Shown here piece by piece: positions 22,082 through 32,304 of a stretch of DNA of 64,000 nucleotides (its first letter is position 1; every line of letters begins with the position of its first letter). The notes beneath the pieces were generated by a model, which made no database searches, was not told the origin of the DNA, and saw nothing but the letters and a program-made list of their open reading frames with translations. Position numbers and translations under genes: made by a program. Origin of the DNA: Plotosus lineatus. Taxonomy: Eukaryota > Chordata > Actinopteri > Siluriformes > Plotosidae. The stretch spans positions 13,200,001 to 13,264,000 of the forward strand of contig CM045751.1 in assembly GCA_024760905.1 (NCBI GenBank), written 5' to 3'.

Positions 22082-22936
22082 GGATGACAACATACATCAC
22101 CATAAAAAATATCGGCCACATTTACAAATATATTATTAAACATAAAACTGTATTCTATCCTGATACAACACAAATGAATGATATACAACATACTTTATAC
22201 AACAATGCCCATAATTCCTTTTTTCCTTTACAAAAATAGCTCTCTCGAAGTAGTACAAAGTATAAAACATTTAAATAACAATGTCAGTGTCGACATTTTT
22301 TTTTTAAAGACATATATACATATACTGTCTGGGAATAAAAAAATACATATAGATTGCACATATCTCTATACAAAACAAGAATAATAATAATTAATTATGT
22401 TCAAGTAGCATAACAATCCTTCACGGACTGAGAAAGGCATTTCATATCAAATTTATATCGAAAGCATTCATCCCTTATTACAGTGTCCAAAAACAGAGTT
22501 TGTGATAGAAATGGCCAGATTTGTATTTGTAACATCCTTCAAATCTTCTCAGAATGAACAATCCACTTCTTTCCTTGTTGGATACTGTGGATTAAAGTCC
22601 AGAGTTTGGTTGTTGTCTGATTGGTGTGCATGTTAAAGATACCGCACCCATAGAATGCATTTGGGTCCCATATTCCCACAGGATAGTCCACCTGAGCAGC
22701 AGCGAAAAAGTCTGTCCAGTTCGAGGAGGTTCATTCTTTAGTACCTTTCCACTCCACTCCCCTCCACTCGTTCCTTCTCTTCCCTCCACTCATCTGTTGA
22801 TCGGTGCACACAATCATACACTTGCATCTCAACCCAGAATCTCGCAGTGTTCCACCACATAGCTCCTCTGTTTCTGTTTCTCATTCACAGTGCTTGTGGA
22901 ACAGCTGTAGTTGTATTTTTTTATTTATTTCTTTTT

Positions 22937-22940
<4 letters not shown>

Positions 22941-22976
<36 letters not shown>
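22941..22976. repeat. (GT)n microsatellite in the adm 3' UTR
   Basis: About 18 GT units on the plus strand, so CA on the adm transcript. Confidence 0.9.
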
Positions 22977-22978
<2 letters not shown>

Positions 22979-23087
22979 TCAACAAGCACTGACTGCTGTC
23001 CAAGCCGCTCAGCTTGCGAAAGAATGAGCCGGAGAACTCTTGGCAGAAGGAATCTCAGCGTTCTGCTTCCCTGGGCTCAGGTCTCGC

Positions 23088-23376
23088 TCATGTTCTCCTG
23101 AGCAGCGATTCCAGTTTGTGCAACCTCCACACTGGCTGCAAGTGTCCACTCTGCATCTCTAACTTGATCTGTCTCTCAGGAACGGACCTGCGTCTGCGCC
23201 CATAGCCCAACGGACTTATCTTGTCAATGGGGGCGCTACCAACTTTCAGCTTGTTGTTGAGTTGGTGCAGGCGGTGCGCCAGGTCGTGCACTGTGCACGT
23301 GCCCAGAGAGCAGCCTGACCTCCGTGACTGGTTGACGGAGTTCTTGGAGCGCTTGGTTCGCACGCCAATGCCAGTG
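23088..23376 (-). CDS. adm: adrenomedullin, last coding exon (mature peptide)
   Basis: Encodes residues 72 to 167. An acceptor CTCATCCAG precedes it and the split codon gives Ser-72. Furin-type sites bracket the hormone: TKR at 79-81 and RRRR at 132-135. Mature adrenomedullin would be about residues 82-130. It holds the six-residue disulphide ring CSLGTC (Cys-94, Cys-99), the TVHDLAHRLHQL helix, KISPLGY and a Gly-131 amide donor giving a C-terminal Tyr-amide. Adrenomedullin is a secreted vasodilator acting on CALCRL with RAMP2 or RAMP3 (family knowledge). A short C-terminal propeptide follows to the stop at 23088. The wording of ring and helix is close to fish adma, so I favour that paralogue. 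Confidence 0.95.
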
Positions 23377-23474
23377 CTGGATGAGACAAGATAAAGGAAG
23401 TGTGTTCAGTCCTGCTGTTTATGTAATTTTTTAAAAATAATAATAAAAAAAAAATACAACACCAACTAAATGGA

Positions 23475-23476
<2 letters not shown>

Positions 23477-23531
<55 letters not shown>
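23477..23531. repeat. (GT)n microsatellite in adm intron 3
   Basis: About 27 units. On the adm transcript this is a CA tract starting about 28 nt after the exon 3 splice donor. Confidence 0.95.
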
Positions 23532-23532
<1 letters not shown>

Positions 23533-23558
23533 GCTCTTCAATATAATAAACGTGTTAC

Positions 23559-23675
23559 CTGGAATGTGGAAGCAGGGTGTCTTTGACATCCTCGGGTCGA
23601 ACAAATTGCCCGGGCTCTGCTTCCCTCAGTGCAGACAAACTACTCAGATCCCTTCTTGTCCTCTGGAGCCCGATG
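23559..23675 (-). CDS. adm: adrenomedullin, second coding exon (propeptide)
   Basis: 117 nt between acceptor TTCTGCATCAG and donor CCAG|GTAACA, phase 2 at both ends. It encodes Ser-33 (split codon) to the first part of Ser-72. It continues the PAMP-like segment to a dibasic RR at residues 40-41, then the mid-propeptide with FVRPEDVKDTLLPHS. Splicing the three coding exons gives one uninterrupted frame. The PAMP-like part is short and lacks the tryptophan usually seen there, which I note as odd; no alternative acceptor in this intron restores one. Confidence 0.9.
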
Positions 23676-23770
23676 CTGATGCAGAAGAAGAAAAGATAAT
23701 TAGAAACCATTCAAATTTCTGCAGTGCTAATATTAACCATTATCATAAGAGGAGCATGTTTTAAACTCAC

Positions 23771-23868
23771 CTTTTTAAAACTTGGCTGAAGTTTAGTTTT
23801 GCACTGTCCACATGGGGTGTGACAGTCAACAGCAGACAGCAGCAGACGGACAGAACAATCGGTTTCAT
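23771..23868 (-). CDS. adm: adrenomedullin, first coding exon (signal peptide)
   Basis: The ATG at 23868 is preceded by ATTTCATGCAAA and an acceptor CTCTGCAG at 23881. The exon encodes MKPIVLSVCCCLLLTVTPHV..., a signal peptide with a hydrophobic core and likely cleavage around residues 22-23 (DS/AK). The start of the PAMP-like segment (AKLNFSQVLK) follows. It ends at donor AG|GTGAGT after 98 coding nt, phase 2. In the family the start codon lies in the second exon with a non-coding exon upstream, which fits here. Confidence 0.92.
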
Positions 23869-24375
23869 TTTGCATGAAATCTGCAGAGGAAAACACAAGA
23901 GGGAATGTTTAGATCATGCAGCTTCTTTTATTCAGTCTGTCACAGATCTACAATGCACAAAAGTCCAAAAGCGGGTATATTTCCACATGTGACCAAAAAA
24001 AAAAAAAAAAAAAAAAAACATGACGAGGTCATGCTCTGCACAAATAAGTAAACTGGTCAACGGAGCAGAGGAAAAAGGACAAAGGCTACAGGGGATGATC
24101 GAACTCCAAAAATGTCTGACTCGACTTAACCCCACTATTACATCAGCTGCTCTTCTTGAGGACTAAAGTGCAAAACGTGGACATATCAGTGCTACAGAAA
24201 AGGGCGAGACGTGCAATGCAGGCTCTTTAATGCAGCACTCATGATATACACACCTGTAAAAGTTACTCCACATATACAAAACAAAACAAGTAAATACTAC
24301 GCAGGCAAACTTCGGTCCCATCCCAAATCATCAATATTAACAATTCAGTGCGAGTATAAAAGGATAAATATGTAC

Positions 24376-24443
24376 CAGTGTAATTCAGGTTAGGCTTGTG
24401 AGTCTCAGAGGAATTTGTACAGATGCAGTAATCCACTAGCTCC

Positions 24444-24502
<59 letters not shown>

Positions 24503-24540
24503 CCTGTGTTCAAGTAGCTGTGACACTCAACTATCAGTCT
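24376..24540 (-). other. adm: adm non-coding exon 1 (approximate)
   Basis: Placed from the TATA box (start about 25-30 nt downstream) to a possible donor CTG|GTACAT at 24376. The exon would contain a long GA tract on the transcript (24503-24444). A second possible donor, ACAG|GTGTGT, lies near 24253. The donor is therefore not settled, and the transcription start is inferred from the TATA position only. Confidence 0.45.
24444..24503. repeat. (TC)n microsatellite in the adm 5' UTR region
   Basis: About 60 bp, with two interruptions. It lies 65-130 nt downstream of the adm TATA box. Confidence 0.95.
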
Positions 24541-24566
24541 GACTTTCTGCACAAGCCGTGACGGCA

Positions 24567-24572
24567 TTTATA
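24567..24572 (-). promoter_or_regulatory. adm: adm TATA box
   Basis: TATAAA on the minus strand in the context CAAGTATAAATGCCGTCACG, with a GC-rich CCCCTCC stretch just upstream and a TGACG CRE-like half-site just downstream. Position and strand fit the adm gene; a TATA-type promoter is usual for adrenomedullin genes. Confidence 0.75.
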
Positions 24573-24596
24573 CTTGAGGTAGGAGGGGCTGCCTGC

Positions 24597-24627
<31 letters not shown>

Positions 24628-24630
24628 GGT

Positions 24631-24664
<34 letters not shown>
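24597..24664. repeat. (TC)n and (CA)n compound microsatellite upstream of adm
   Basis: TC tract 24597-24627 followed by CA tract 24633-24664, directly upstream of the core promoter. Confidence 0.95.
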
Positions 24665-24666
<2 letters not shown>

Positions 24667-24710
24667 ATTTCCAGTCCACGGAAGTTAAAAAAAAAACAAA
24701 AAAAACAAAA

Positions 24711-24716
24711 ACGTGA
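24711..24716. promoter_or_regulatory. possible hypoxia response element core (ACGTG)
   Basis: AACGTGAGG on the plus strand about 140 bp upstream of the adm TATA box. RCGTG is the HIF core and adrenomedullin is a known HIF target, but a 5-base match is weak evidence by itself. Confidence 0.3.
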
Positions 24717-24729
24717 GGAATATCACGAA

Positions 24730-25549
24730 CACTTTTGCAACTCTATACTTTTGTTTGCATTTTTGTTTTGTGTTTTTTTTGTTATTGTCGCTACAGTAAA
24801 TGAGGGTTGATTAGTCACACCAAAGACATGCTCCAGATAATTCCATCAAGTCAGATCCAGTGCCTGCATGTCCAACAAGTTAAATGAAAAATGAAAACAC
24901 TAAATCAATTGTACTCCTGGTATTATTGCTCATGGCTAAAATATTTGGGAGGGTAAACCAAGCACTTGAAAATATCTGCTCCCTAAGAGATGACAAATCT
25001 GGGTGTAATTTTGTAACGGTGAACTTTGCCATCAAAGTAGTCGTCTCTGGTTAATTAAAGATAATCAAAATTCTGAAAATTCTTTGCAAAAAAAAAAAAA
25101 AAAAAAAAAAAATCCATGGTGCTTGTTCATGGTGCTTTTGCTGTAGTTGCAGGTTTCTCTGAGTACTTGCAAGTGTGTAATAATTCTGATATAATGTTCA
25201 CCTCACATGACTGAAAGCCAAATACAAGGCGAGTGGTTCAGTATGAATAATGTCAAACTGGGTCATAATGCAGATGTTGATTACAAGCCCCTCGGCGGCG
25301 AAAATTTTAAATAAAAATACCATTCCAATGAATCTGCCTTATCTTACTTTTTATAAACTTTAACAGTTATTTCACTTCGTATTCCTTATGAGGTGTTCTT
25401 TTGTTTGTTTTCCAGTTTTCCAGTTTCCAAAGAAAAAAGTGAACCCCACTTTAAAGGACTGGTTCTGGGAGCATCACCAGATGATAGGAGTCTAAGGCTC
25501 GAGTCAGATAAGTGTCTTCAAATCTTTTATTTTCAGTTGACGTGGACAG
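24730..25549. other. adm-sbf2 intergenic, unassigned
   Basis: No exon recognised. An A28-type run sits at 25087-25111. Conserved regulatory DNA could lie here but cannot be judged without comparison. Confidence 0.45.
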
Positions 25550-25886
25550 GGCGGTGCTGGCCGCGTGGTATGGTACTGAATTACCGATCCCAAGGTTGGG
25601 GGTTCAAGCCCTAGTGTCAACGTTTGTCGCTGCTGTCACCCCAGTGCAGCTAACTGGGTTATCAAAGGCCGGCCATGTCTCTCACTGTCGATGGTGAGAG
25701 GCTGTGAAAGGACCATTGATGACTTTTGACAAGATTGGTGCACGTCAGCGTGTTTCTGCCCGGCGATGGTTTAGTGAGCTGTCCAGGGTGTACTCTGCTC
25801 TCACCCAGAGTTAGCTGAGATGGGCTCAAGCCTCCCAGTGACCTTAATTAGGATTAAGTGGTTCAGAAAATGAATGAATGAATGAA
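25550..25886 (+). mobile_element. SINE family A with L2-type tail (chimeric)
   Basis: Head GGCGGTGCTGGCCGCGTGG, B-box-like GGGTTCAAGCCC, family A body, junction at TGCCCGGCGATGG, then GAGCTGTCCAGGGTGTACTC and an (AATG)n tail. Confidence 0.82.
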
Positions 25887-26031
25887 TGAATGAATGACTT
25901 GGATGTGCTTCAGTTTTTTTTTTGTTTGTTTTTTTTTTGGTATTTGAGTTTGTACTGTATTGGATTTATGTCCATGTCTTGAGGACGGTGTCGGGTTTTT
26001 GAAAATACTCTCGAATGTTCATGCATAAAAA

Positions 26032-26404
26032 TTAGAGGGGCAGTGGTGGTCTAGTGGTATAGGGCGCTGGATCGCTCATCCAAAGGTTGGGGGTTCAAGG
26101 ACCACCCTCCACAAGGTTGTCACTGCCCCCCCCACCACCCCACCCCAGTGCGGCTAACTGGGTTATCAAAGGCGGGCCATGTCTCTCACTGTCTATGGTG
26201 TGAGGCATGTAAAAGAACCATTGCTGACTTTCGTAAAGAGTAGCTGCAAAGTCGTCAGCGTGTTTCTGTCCCTTGCTAAAAAGGGTTGTGACAGGAAGGG
26301 CATCCGACGTAAAAACCTCTGCCAAATCAAACGTGCGAATCAGATGATTCGCTGTGGCGACTCCCGAGTAAAAGGGAAAAGGCCGAAAGGAAGACAGACA
26401 GACA
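26032..26404 (+). mobile_element. SINE family A with RTE-type tail, full length
   Basis: Head GGCAGTGGTGGTCTAGTGG; B-box GGGGGTTCAAGGACC; body; tail ATGATTCGCTGTGGCGACTC then GGGAAAAGGCCGAAAGG. It is flanked by a perfect 15-bp target duplication GTTCATGCATAAAAA (26017-26031 and 26405-26419). This is the best single reference copy of the family in the window. Confidence 0.92.
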
Positions 26405-26949
26405 GTTCATGCATAAAAAATGGAGAATTACTGACTCCTATTTCCTCTATTAAACAGTTAAATCACTGGATCCGTTCATGACTGAAGTGAACGAGTTAGA
26501 CTATAATATTGGCCTTGAAAACAACTTGATGGTTTTCAGACTCACATTCTCTTTTTTCATTTGGACTCTTTTTTTCCTGACTTAGCCTTGATCCCGTTTA
26601 GGACTCAATCTTAAGTGCTCTATCTTGGCTCGTCTTGGATTTGAAATCGGTCCTCTTGAAAAAGAAAGATCAGTATTTATTAGCAAGTTTGACGAGTCAC
26701 TTAATTTATTGTTTCATTCAGGTTTGTATAACTAATAAAATGCAGTACATAAATAATAACTTTTGAGCTATTAAAATGATTTTGAGTTCAAAAATAAATG
26801 CGCCTGGACTTGAGAACATAATCCAAATATTATTGTTCACACTGATGGATTGGAACTTCTGAACAGTTGTATTATATTCAGAAAATAAATCTGGACTGTA
26901 TATTGTACAACTGTGTGGATTTGGTTTCAATAACAACAACAACAGAACA

Positions 26950-27136
26950 ATCCTTCTTCTTCTTCTTCTTCTTATTATTATTATTATTATCAGTTAATTT
27001 TCTGTAACCGTTTAATACTAATTAGGGTCGCCAGGAGGCTGTTGAAAGTCAGCAATGGTTCTTTTACATGAACCTCACACCAGAGACAGTGAGAGACATG
27101 GCTGGCCTTTGATAACCCTGTTGGCTGCACTGGGGG
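26950..27136 (-). mobile_element. SINE family A with L2-type tail, internally deleted, in ATT/CTT repeats
   Basis: Simple repeats (CTT)n and (ATT)n at 26953-26990 lead into the L2 tail complement (GTTAATTTTCTGTAACC, then ACTAATTAGGGTCGCC). It jumps straight to the family A body (AAAGTCAGCAATGGTTCTTT to GTTGGCTGCACTGGGGG), followed by (ATT)n to 27161. Confidence 0.7.
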
Positions 27137-27237
27137 TTATTATTATTATTATTATTATTATTGTTGTCATTTTTGTAGTTAAATAAGTCCCCGACTGCAA
27201 AGGATTAGAAAACCAGTCTTGGTTTAAAGGTCTATCT

Positions 27238-28258
<1,021 letters not shown>

Positions 28259-28299
28259 ACACCGTCGTGTACAACACAACACAACACAACACCGTCTTG

Positions 28300-29029
28300 T
28301 CTTGTCTTGTTTAAAGGTCTATCTGAAATAACTAATTAAAATGATTCATTTTATAACAGTAATGTTATGTCTTGTGTAATGTCTTGTGTCATCTGTTCAG
28401 TAAATATTAGTTTGTAAATCCCGGGTTTAAACAGATACCTCGATATTTTGGAATGCAAATACATTATTCAGTCTTTTTAATCGACTACTGTCACTCTATG
28501 TGCATCATTTTATTTATGGTTGATGTTTCTGGAATTTCCTGTGATTGTTTTATCTTCTCATTGACAGGCAAACACGGCCGTGTATAAAAGAATGTGACAC
28601 TCATGGTTTACATTACAGTCAGTATATTATAATGACTGTTTGGAAATTTTAATTGATGCCAGATGAAAAGCAATTGCCATGAACTTCATTGTTTTATCCT
28701 TTTATGGTGGCTAACAGCCCCATGGGGGGTGGGGATGTTTGTGACTCAGTCCTTATATGGGTATTGTTTAAGTCATCATGCTCAGAATCAGGGAAGCAAT
28801 TTACAATGTTTCAAAAAATTCAAGCAATCAGGTGATAGTCTTTACCTGAATAAATATTTATCATTGTTGTATTTTTGGTAGATTCTCAGAAATTACATTG
28901 TATTTCAAGTGTAGTGTGTGTAAATGAAATATCGGCCCATTCTTCAAGTGATGGTGAGTTAATGCACAGCATCTGCATTTCTTTATCATTTCTGCCATCA
29001 AAGGTTTTGTTCAGTGGCACTTATTTGTT
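28300..29029. other. unassigned intergenic sequence
   Basis: No exon or known repeat recognised. Confidence 0.45.
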
Positions 29030-29215
29030 TGTTAGTTTTTGTTTGTGAACAAAATACTAACCAAACCCATGCACAAATTTTCACCAAACTCGATCGTGAC
29101 CCTCCCCTACCTGACCTTCAGATATTAGCTAATTTTCGAATGTCAAGGTCAAAGGTGAAAACGAGAGCAAGGTCACACATTTTTTCCAAGATAACTTGTA
29201 AAATGAAATGAATGT
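29030..29215 (+). repeat. dispersed repeat carrying AGGTCAAAGGTGA motif, copy 2
   Basis: Shares AATGTCAAGGTCAAAGGTGA and AAATTTTCACCAAACTCG with the copy at 5650-5930, in opposite orientation. Confidence 0.6.
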
Positions 29216-29429
29216 GGATAGGCATGTTGTTGCTATGGGACACCAATAAGAATCCATGATTGGACTATCCAATGAAACAATCACCCCTGCCATCTTTAAA
29301 ATCTTTAAAACGAGAGACTTCGATCACATCCACATACTTTTAATATGTATGATAAGGTGAGTACATGGGAATTTAAGCCAGTATTTATCTAGAGTCTATT
29401 TCCTACATTCTTTATCGTGCATGGCCAGA

Positions 29430-30407
29430 GATGAAAGTGTTGAGGTTCTCATTGAAAGTAACGAGGATGGATAGGATCAGGAATGAGCACATCAGAGGGA
29501 CAGCACATGTAAGATGTTTTGGAGACAAAGTCAGAGAGGCTAGATTGAGATGGTTTGGATATGTACAGAGGAGGGATAGTGAATATACTGGTAGTAGGAT
29601 GCTGAGCTTGGAACTACCAGGCAGAAGGCTTAGAGGAAGACCAAAAAAGAGATTTATGGATGTGGTGAAGGATGAGGCCAGTGATGTTGTATGGCTTAGA
29701 AACAGTGGCGCTGAGGAAAAGGCAGGAGTCAGAGTTGGAGGTAGCAGAGACGAAAATGTTGAGGTTCACTTTGGGAGTAACGAGGATGGATAGGATCAGG
29801 AATGAGTACATCAGAGGGACAGCACATGTAAGATGTTTTGGAGACAAAGTCAGAGAGACTAGATTGAGAGGGTTTGGACATGTACAGAGGAGGGATAGTG
29901 AATATACTGGTAGTAGGATGCTGAGGTTGGAACTACCAGGCAGAGGGCCGAGAGCAGGGATCACCAACGTGGTGCCCGCAAGGACACTATAAGTCGCCCG
30001 GGGGCCTGTTCACTACTATTTTTCGGACAGGCCCACGGCTTCATAGCGCCACTCCCCATTGAGCTGCATCTAATTTTTTTTAATATATTTTAAATCAAAT
30101 CAATATCTTCACATAGATGAATATCATTAATTATTAATAATAATATATAATTAAAGGTAAATCGAGCAAATTTGTAATTTCAGAGGTGTGTATCGACCTG
30201 GTAGCCCTTTGCATTAATTCATACCCAAGAAGTAGCTCTCCAAAGAGTCTGGAAGACCAAAGAGGAGCTTTATGGATGTGGTGAAGGAGGACATGAAGGT
30301 AGTTGATGTAAGAGAAGAAGATGCAGAGGATAGGGCGAGATGGAGGCAGATGATTCGCTGTGGCGACCCCTGAAGGGAACAGTCAAAAGGAAAAGAAGAA
30401 GAAGATT
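29430..30407 (+). pseudogene. RTE-clade LINE 3' end with internal duplication and an insertion
   Basis: The LRFSLKVTRMDRIRNEHIRG to RGRPKKRFMDVV part appears at 29431-29668. Then RT sequence from further upstream (PVMLYGLETVALRKRQ) restarts and the same blocks recur at 29750-29950, an offset of about 320 bp. A non-LINE stretch (about 29954-30235) interrupts before the final [18 protein letters not shown] end and the AAGAAGAAG tail at 30407. Dead copy. Confidence 0.85.
29954..30235. mobile_element. possible hAT-like MITE inside the RTE fragment
   Basis: It starts CAGGGATCACCAACGTGGTG, a hAT-like end, and finishes ACCCAAGAAGTAGCTCTC. It is bounded by RTE sequence on both sides. The right terminus is not a clean inverted repeat of the left and no 8-bp duplication was found. 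Confidence 0.4.
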
Positions 30408-30487
30408 CATGGTGCGTGGTGGCAGTACTTTACACGCTCTATGACTACCCTTTGTAGGAAAATTCTTATTGTTTGTCTTACATCTGA

Positions 30488-30731
30488 CCTGGTTTCTGTA
30501 GTGTGAAGCAACCAGGAGTTCAACTCCTCCTGGACGGGACGCTAGTCCATTGCAGTTTACCTTCCCACTATATTGTTACTGGTCCCCATTTATACTGCTG
30601 GGTGAACAGAGGCACACTTGTGGTTAAGACCTTGCCCAGGGATCTCAGCACAGTGAGGGTTAAACTGGGATTTGAACACACAACCTCCCGAGCATGAGCG
30701 CAGCACCCTAACCACTACGCCACCGGCCCCC
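30488..30731 (-). mobile_element. SINE family B, tail missing
   Basis: Starts GGTTTCTGTAGTGTGAAGC, includes ACTGCTGGGTGAACAGAGG and ends with the head complement ACCACTACGCCACCGGCC. Orientation is minus. Confidence 0.8.
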
Positions 30732-30764
30732 ACCACTAATGTGAAACAACCACACCAAAACTTA

Positions 30765-31188
30765 AAAGAAAGATTTATTAAACAAATTGGATATTACAAA
30801 TCCCTCAGCCTGATCCAGGGGAATAAGGAGAATTACAGGGGAACTCCATCAGGCCAATTCATTCATGTGGTCACCAGCATTGGATGGCGGTGGAGAAGGT
30901 GCTGGCGAAGAGCAGTCAGATGAGGGCAAAGGAATGAAGGGTGACCCTGGAGGAGAAGAAGCAGCAGTGGAATTTACCAATAGAAGTAACGCCATCAGTC
31001 TGGGTAGACTGGTCACAAGTCTCTGAGACTGGGTGTCCTGTTCAGGGGTAACAGGACATGGAGGCTGGAATCGGGTCACTGTCAGGAAGTGCAGAAAATC
31101 CAGATCAGCAGACAGTATAGATGGGTGAGGAGGATGATGGCATTGCATGACGTTTCTTTTCTTCCTAAGAAGGTTACAACAGGCTGTC
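30765..31188 (-). CDS. candidate terminal exon of an unassigned gene
   Basis: On the minus strand a strong acceptor (pyrimidine tract TTTTCTTTTCTTTTCTTTAG) at about 31189 is followed by an open frame to a stop at 30849. AATAAA follows at 30779-30774, about 75 nt later. The frame (about 113 codons if read from the acceptor) starts QTACCNLLRKKRNVMQ, basic and Cys-rich, and continues with a Ser/Pro-rich tail (SSPPGSPFIPLPSSD). This would suit the cytoplasmic end of a membrane protein, but I recognise no family. The open frame could also be chance. It lies between adm and sbf2, where vertebrates usually have no gene. Confidence 0.3.
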
Positions 31189-31307
31189 TGAGCTAAAGAA
31201 AAGAAAAGAAAAGAAAATAGATATATGAAGTGTGTGTCCTGTGAATATATAATTAGATATAATATCTCGCAAAGGTATTAAGGAAAAATAAATAAATAAA
31301 TAAATAC

Positions 31308-31647
31308 GGGGCAGTGCTGGTCTAGTGGTATAGGGCACAGGATCGCTGATCCTAAGGTTGGGGGTTCGAGTCCCCACAGAGTTGTCACTGTCCCCCCAGT
31401 GCAGCTACCTGGGTTATCAAAGGCGGGCCATGTCTCTCACTGTCTATGGTGAGAGGCATGTAAAAGAACCATTGCTGACTTTCGTAAAGAGGAGGCTGCA
31501 AAGCCGTCAGCGTGTTTCTGTCCCTTGCTAAAAAAGGGTTGTGACAGGAAGGGCATCCGACGTAAAAACCCATGCCAAATCAAATGTGCGAATCAGATGA
31601 TTCGCTGTGGCGACTCCCGAGAAAGGAGAAAAAAGCCGAAAGAAGAA
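31308..31647 (+). mobile_element. SINE family A with RTE-type tail
   Basis: Head GGGGCAGTGCTGGTCTAGTG, body, tail GATTCGCTGTGGCGACTCCC. It is flanked by a roughly 25-bp duplication of an AAAT-rich target ending TAAATAC (31283-31307 and 31648-31672). Confidence 0.9.
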
Positions 31648-31942
31648 GAAAAATAAATAAATAAATAAATACCTTCAGAAAAATATATACAAATTAAGGT
31701 GGGAGGAAGTAAAATGCCTTGAACTGCAAACATAATGGGAAATTGATTCAAATTATAGAAACTGACTCGGCACAATTGAAGCAGAGCGAGTCAAAGGGGT
31801 TTTTCAATCTGACCACCTGAAAGACCGACTGTGAGATTAGACAGAGACGGTCGGATATTTGACTGACGGCTGTGAACTGACTTCCTTCTTCCAACTTATC
31901 TGCCTGATTTTTGGGATAAAGGGATGACTGCCTCTTCTCAAC

Positions 31943-32122
31943 TGTTGTGGTTAGTTTCTTTATTTTATTAAGTTTTAAGTATTATTTGCACCAAGAACAT
32001 CAAAGACGAAGACATTACAGCCGTATTTCTACCGGCATATGTCCAACTTGGGTAGGAGGGCCCGAGTTTTCCCCTCGACGCCCTCTAGTCTAACAGTTAT
32101 CACGAGCGGCCACATAACAACA
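31943..32122. mobile_element. possible 180-bp solo LTR
   Basis: Begins TGTTGTGGTTAG and ends CCACATAACAACA, so it has TG...CA ends with a short inverted repeat. CAAC occurs immediately on both sides (31939-31942 and 32123-32126). No internal retrotransposon sequence is adjacent. The evidence is thin, and the region could be unique sequence. Confidence 0.25.
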
Positions 32123-32304
32123 CAACACTTGAAATCTGTATTTTTTTAATCATTCAACCAATCGAATTGTAAATGTACTACAGCACACGTCAAGAGCTTC
32201 AGTTTACATTTACCGAAAACATCAGTTTTGTGGCAAAAAGTTGAAATACTTCAGGAACAGTTGATTTCTTGGGATTTTTACACACAACAGTCTCTAACAC
32301 TTGC

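Larger units (their letters stand above)
22055..23087 (-). other. adm: adm 3' UTR
   Basis: This is the minus-strand sequence between the adm stop codon and the expected cleavage site after AATAAA at 22081-22076. It is AU-rich towards its end and includes a (CA)n tract on the transcribed strand (22976-22941). A GU-rich stretch, GTTGTTGTGAAG, lies just past the cleavage zone as expected of a downstream element. The exact cleavage base is inferred, not seen. Confidence 0.7.

Noticed and set aside
26038..26110. tRNA gene
   Set aside because: A- and B-boxes are present, but the sequence continues into the SINE body, the same head recurs many times, and it does not fold into a full cloverleaf with a proper acceptor stem. 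It is a SINE promoter.
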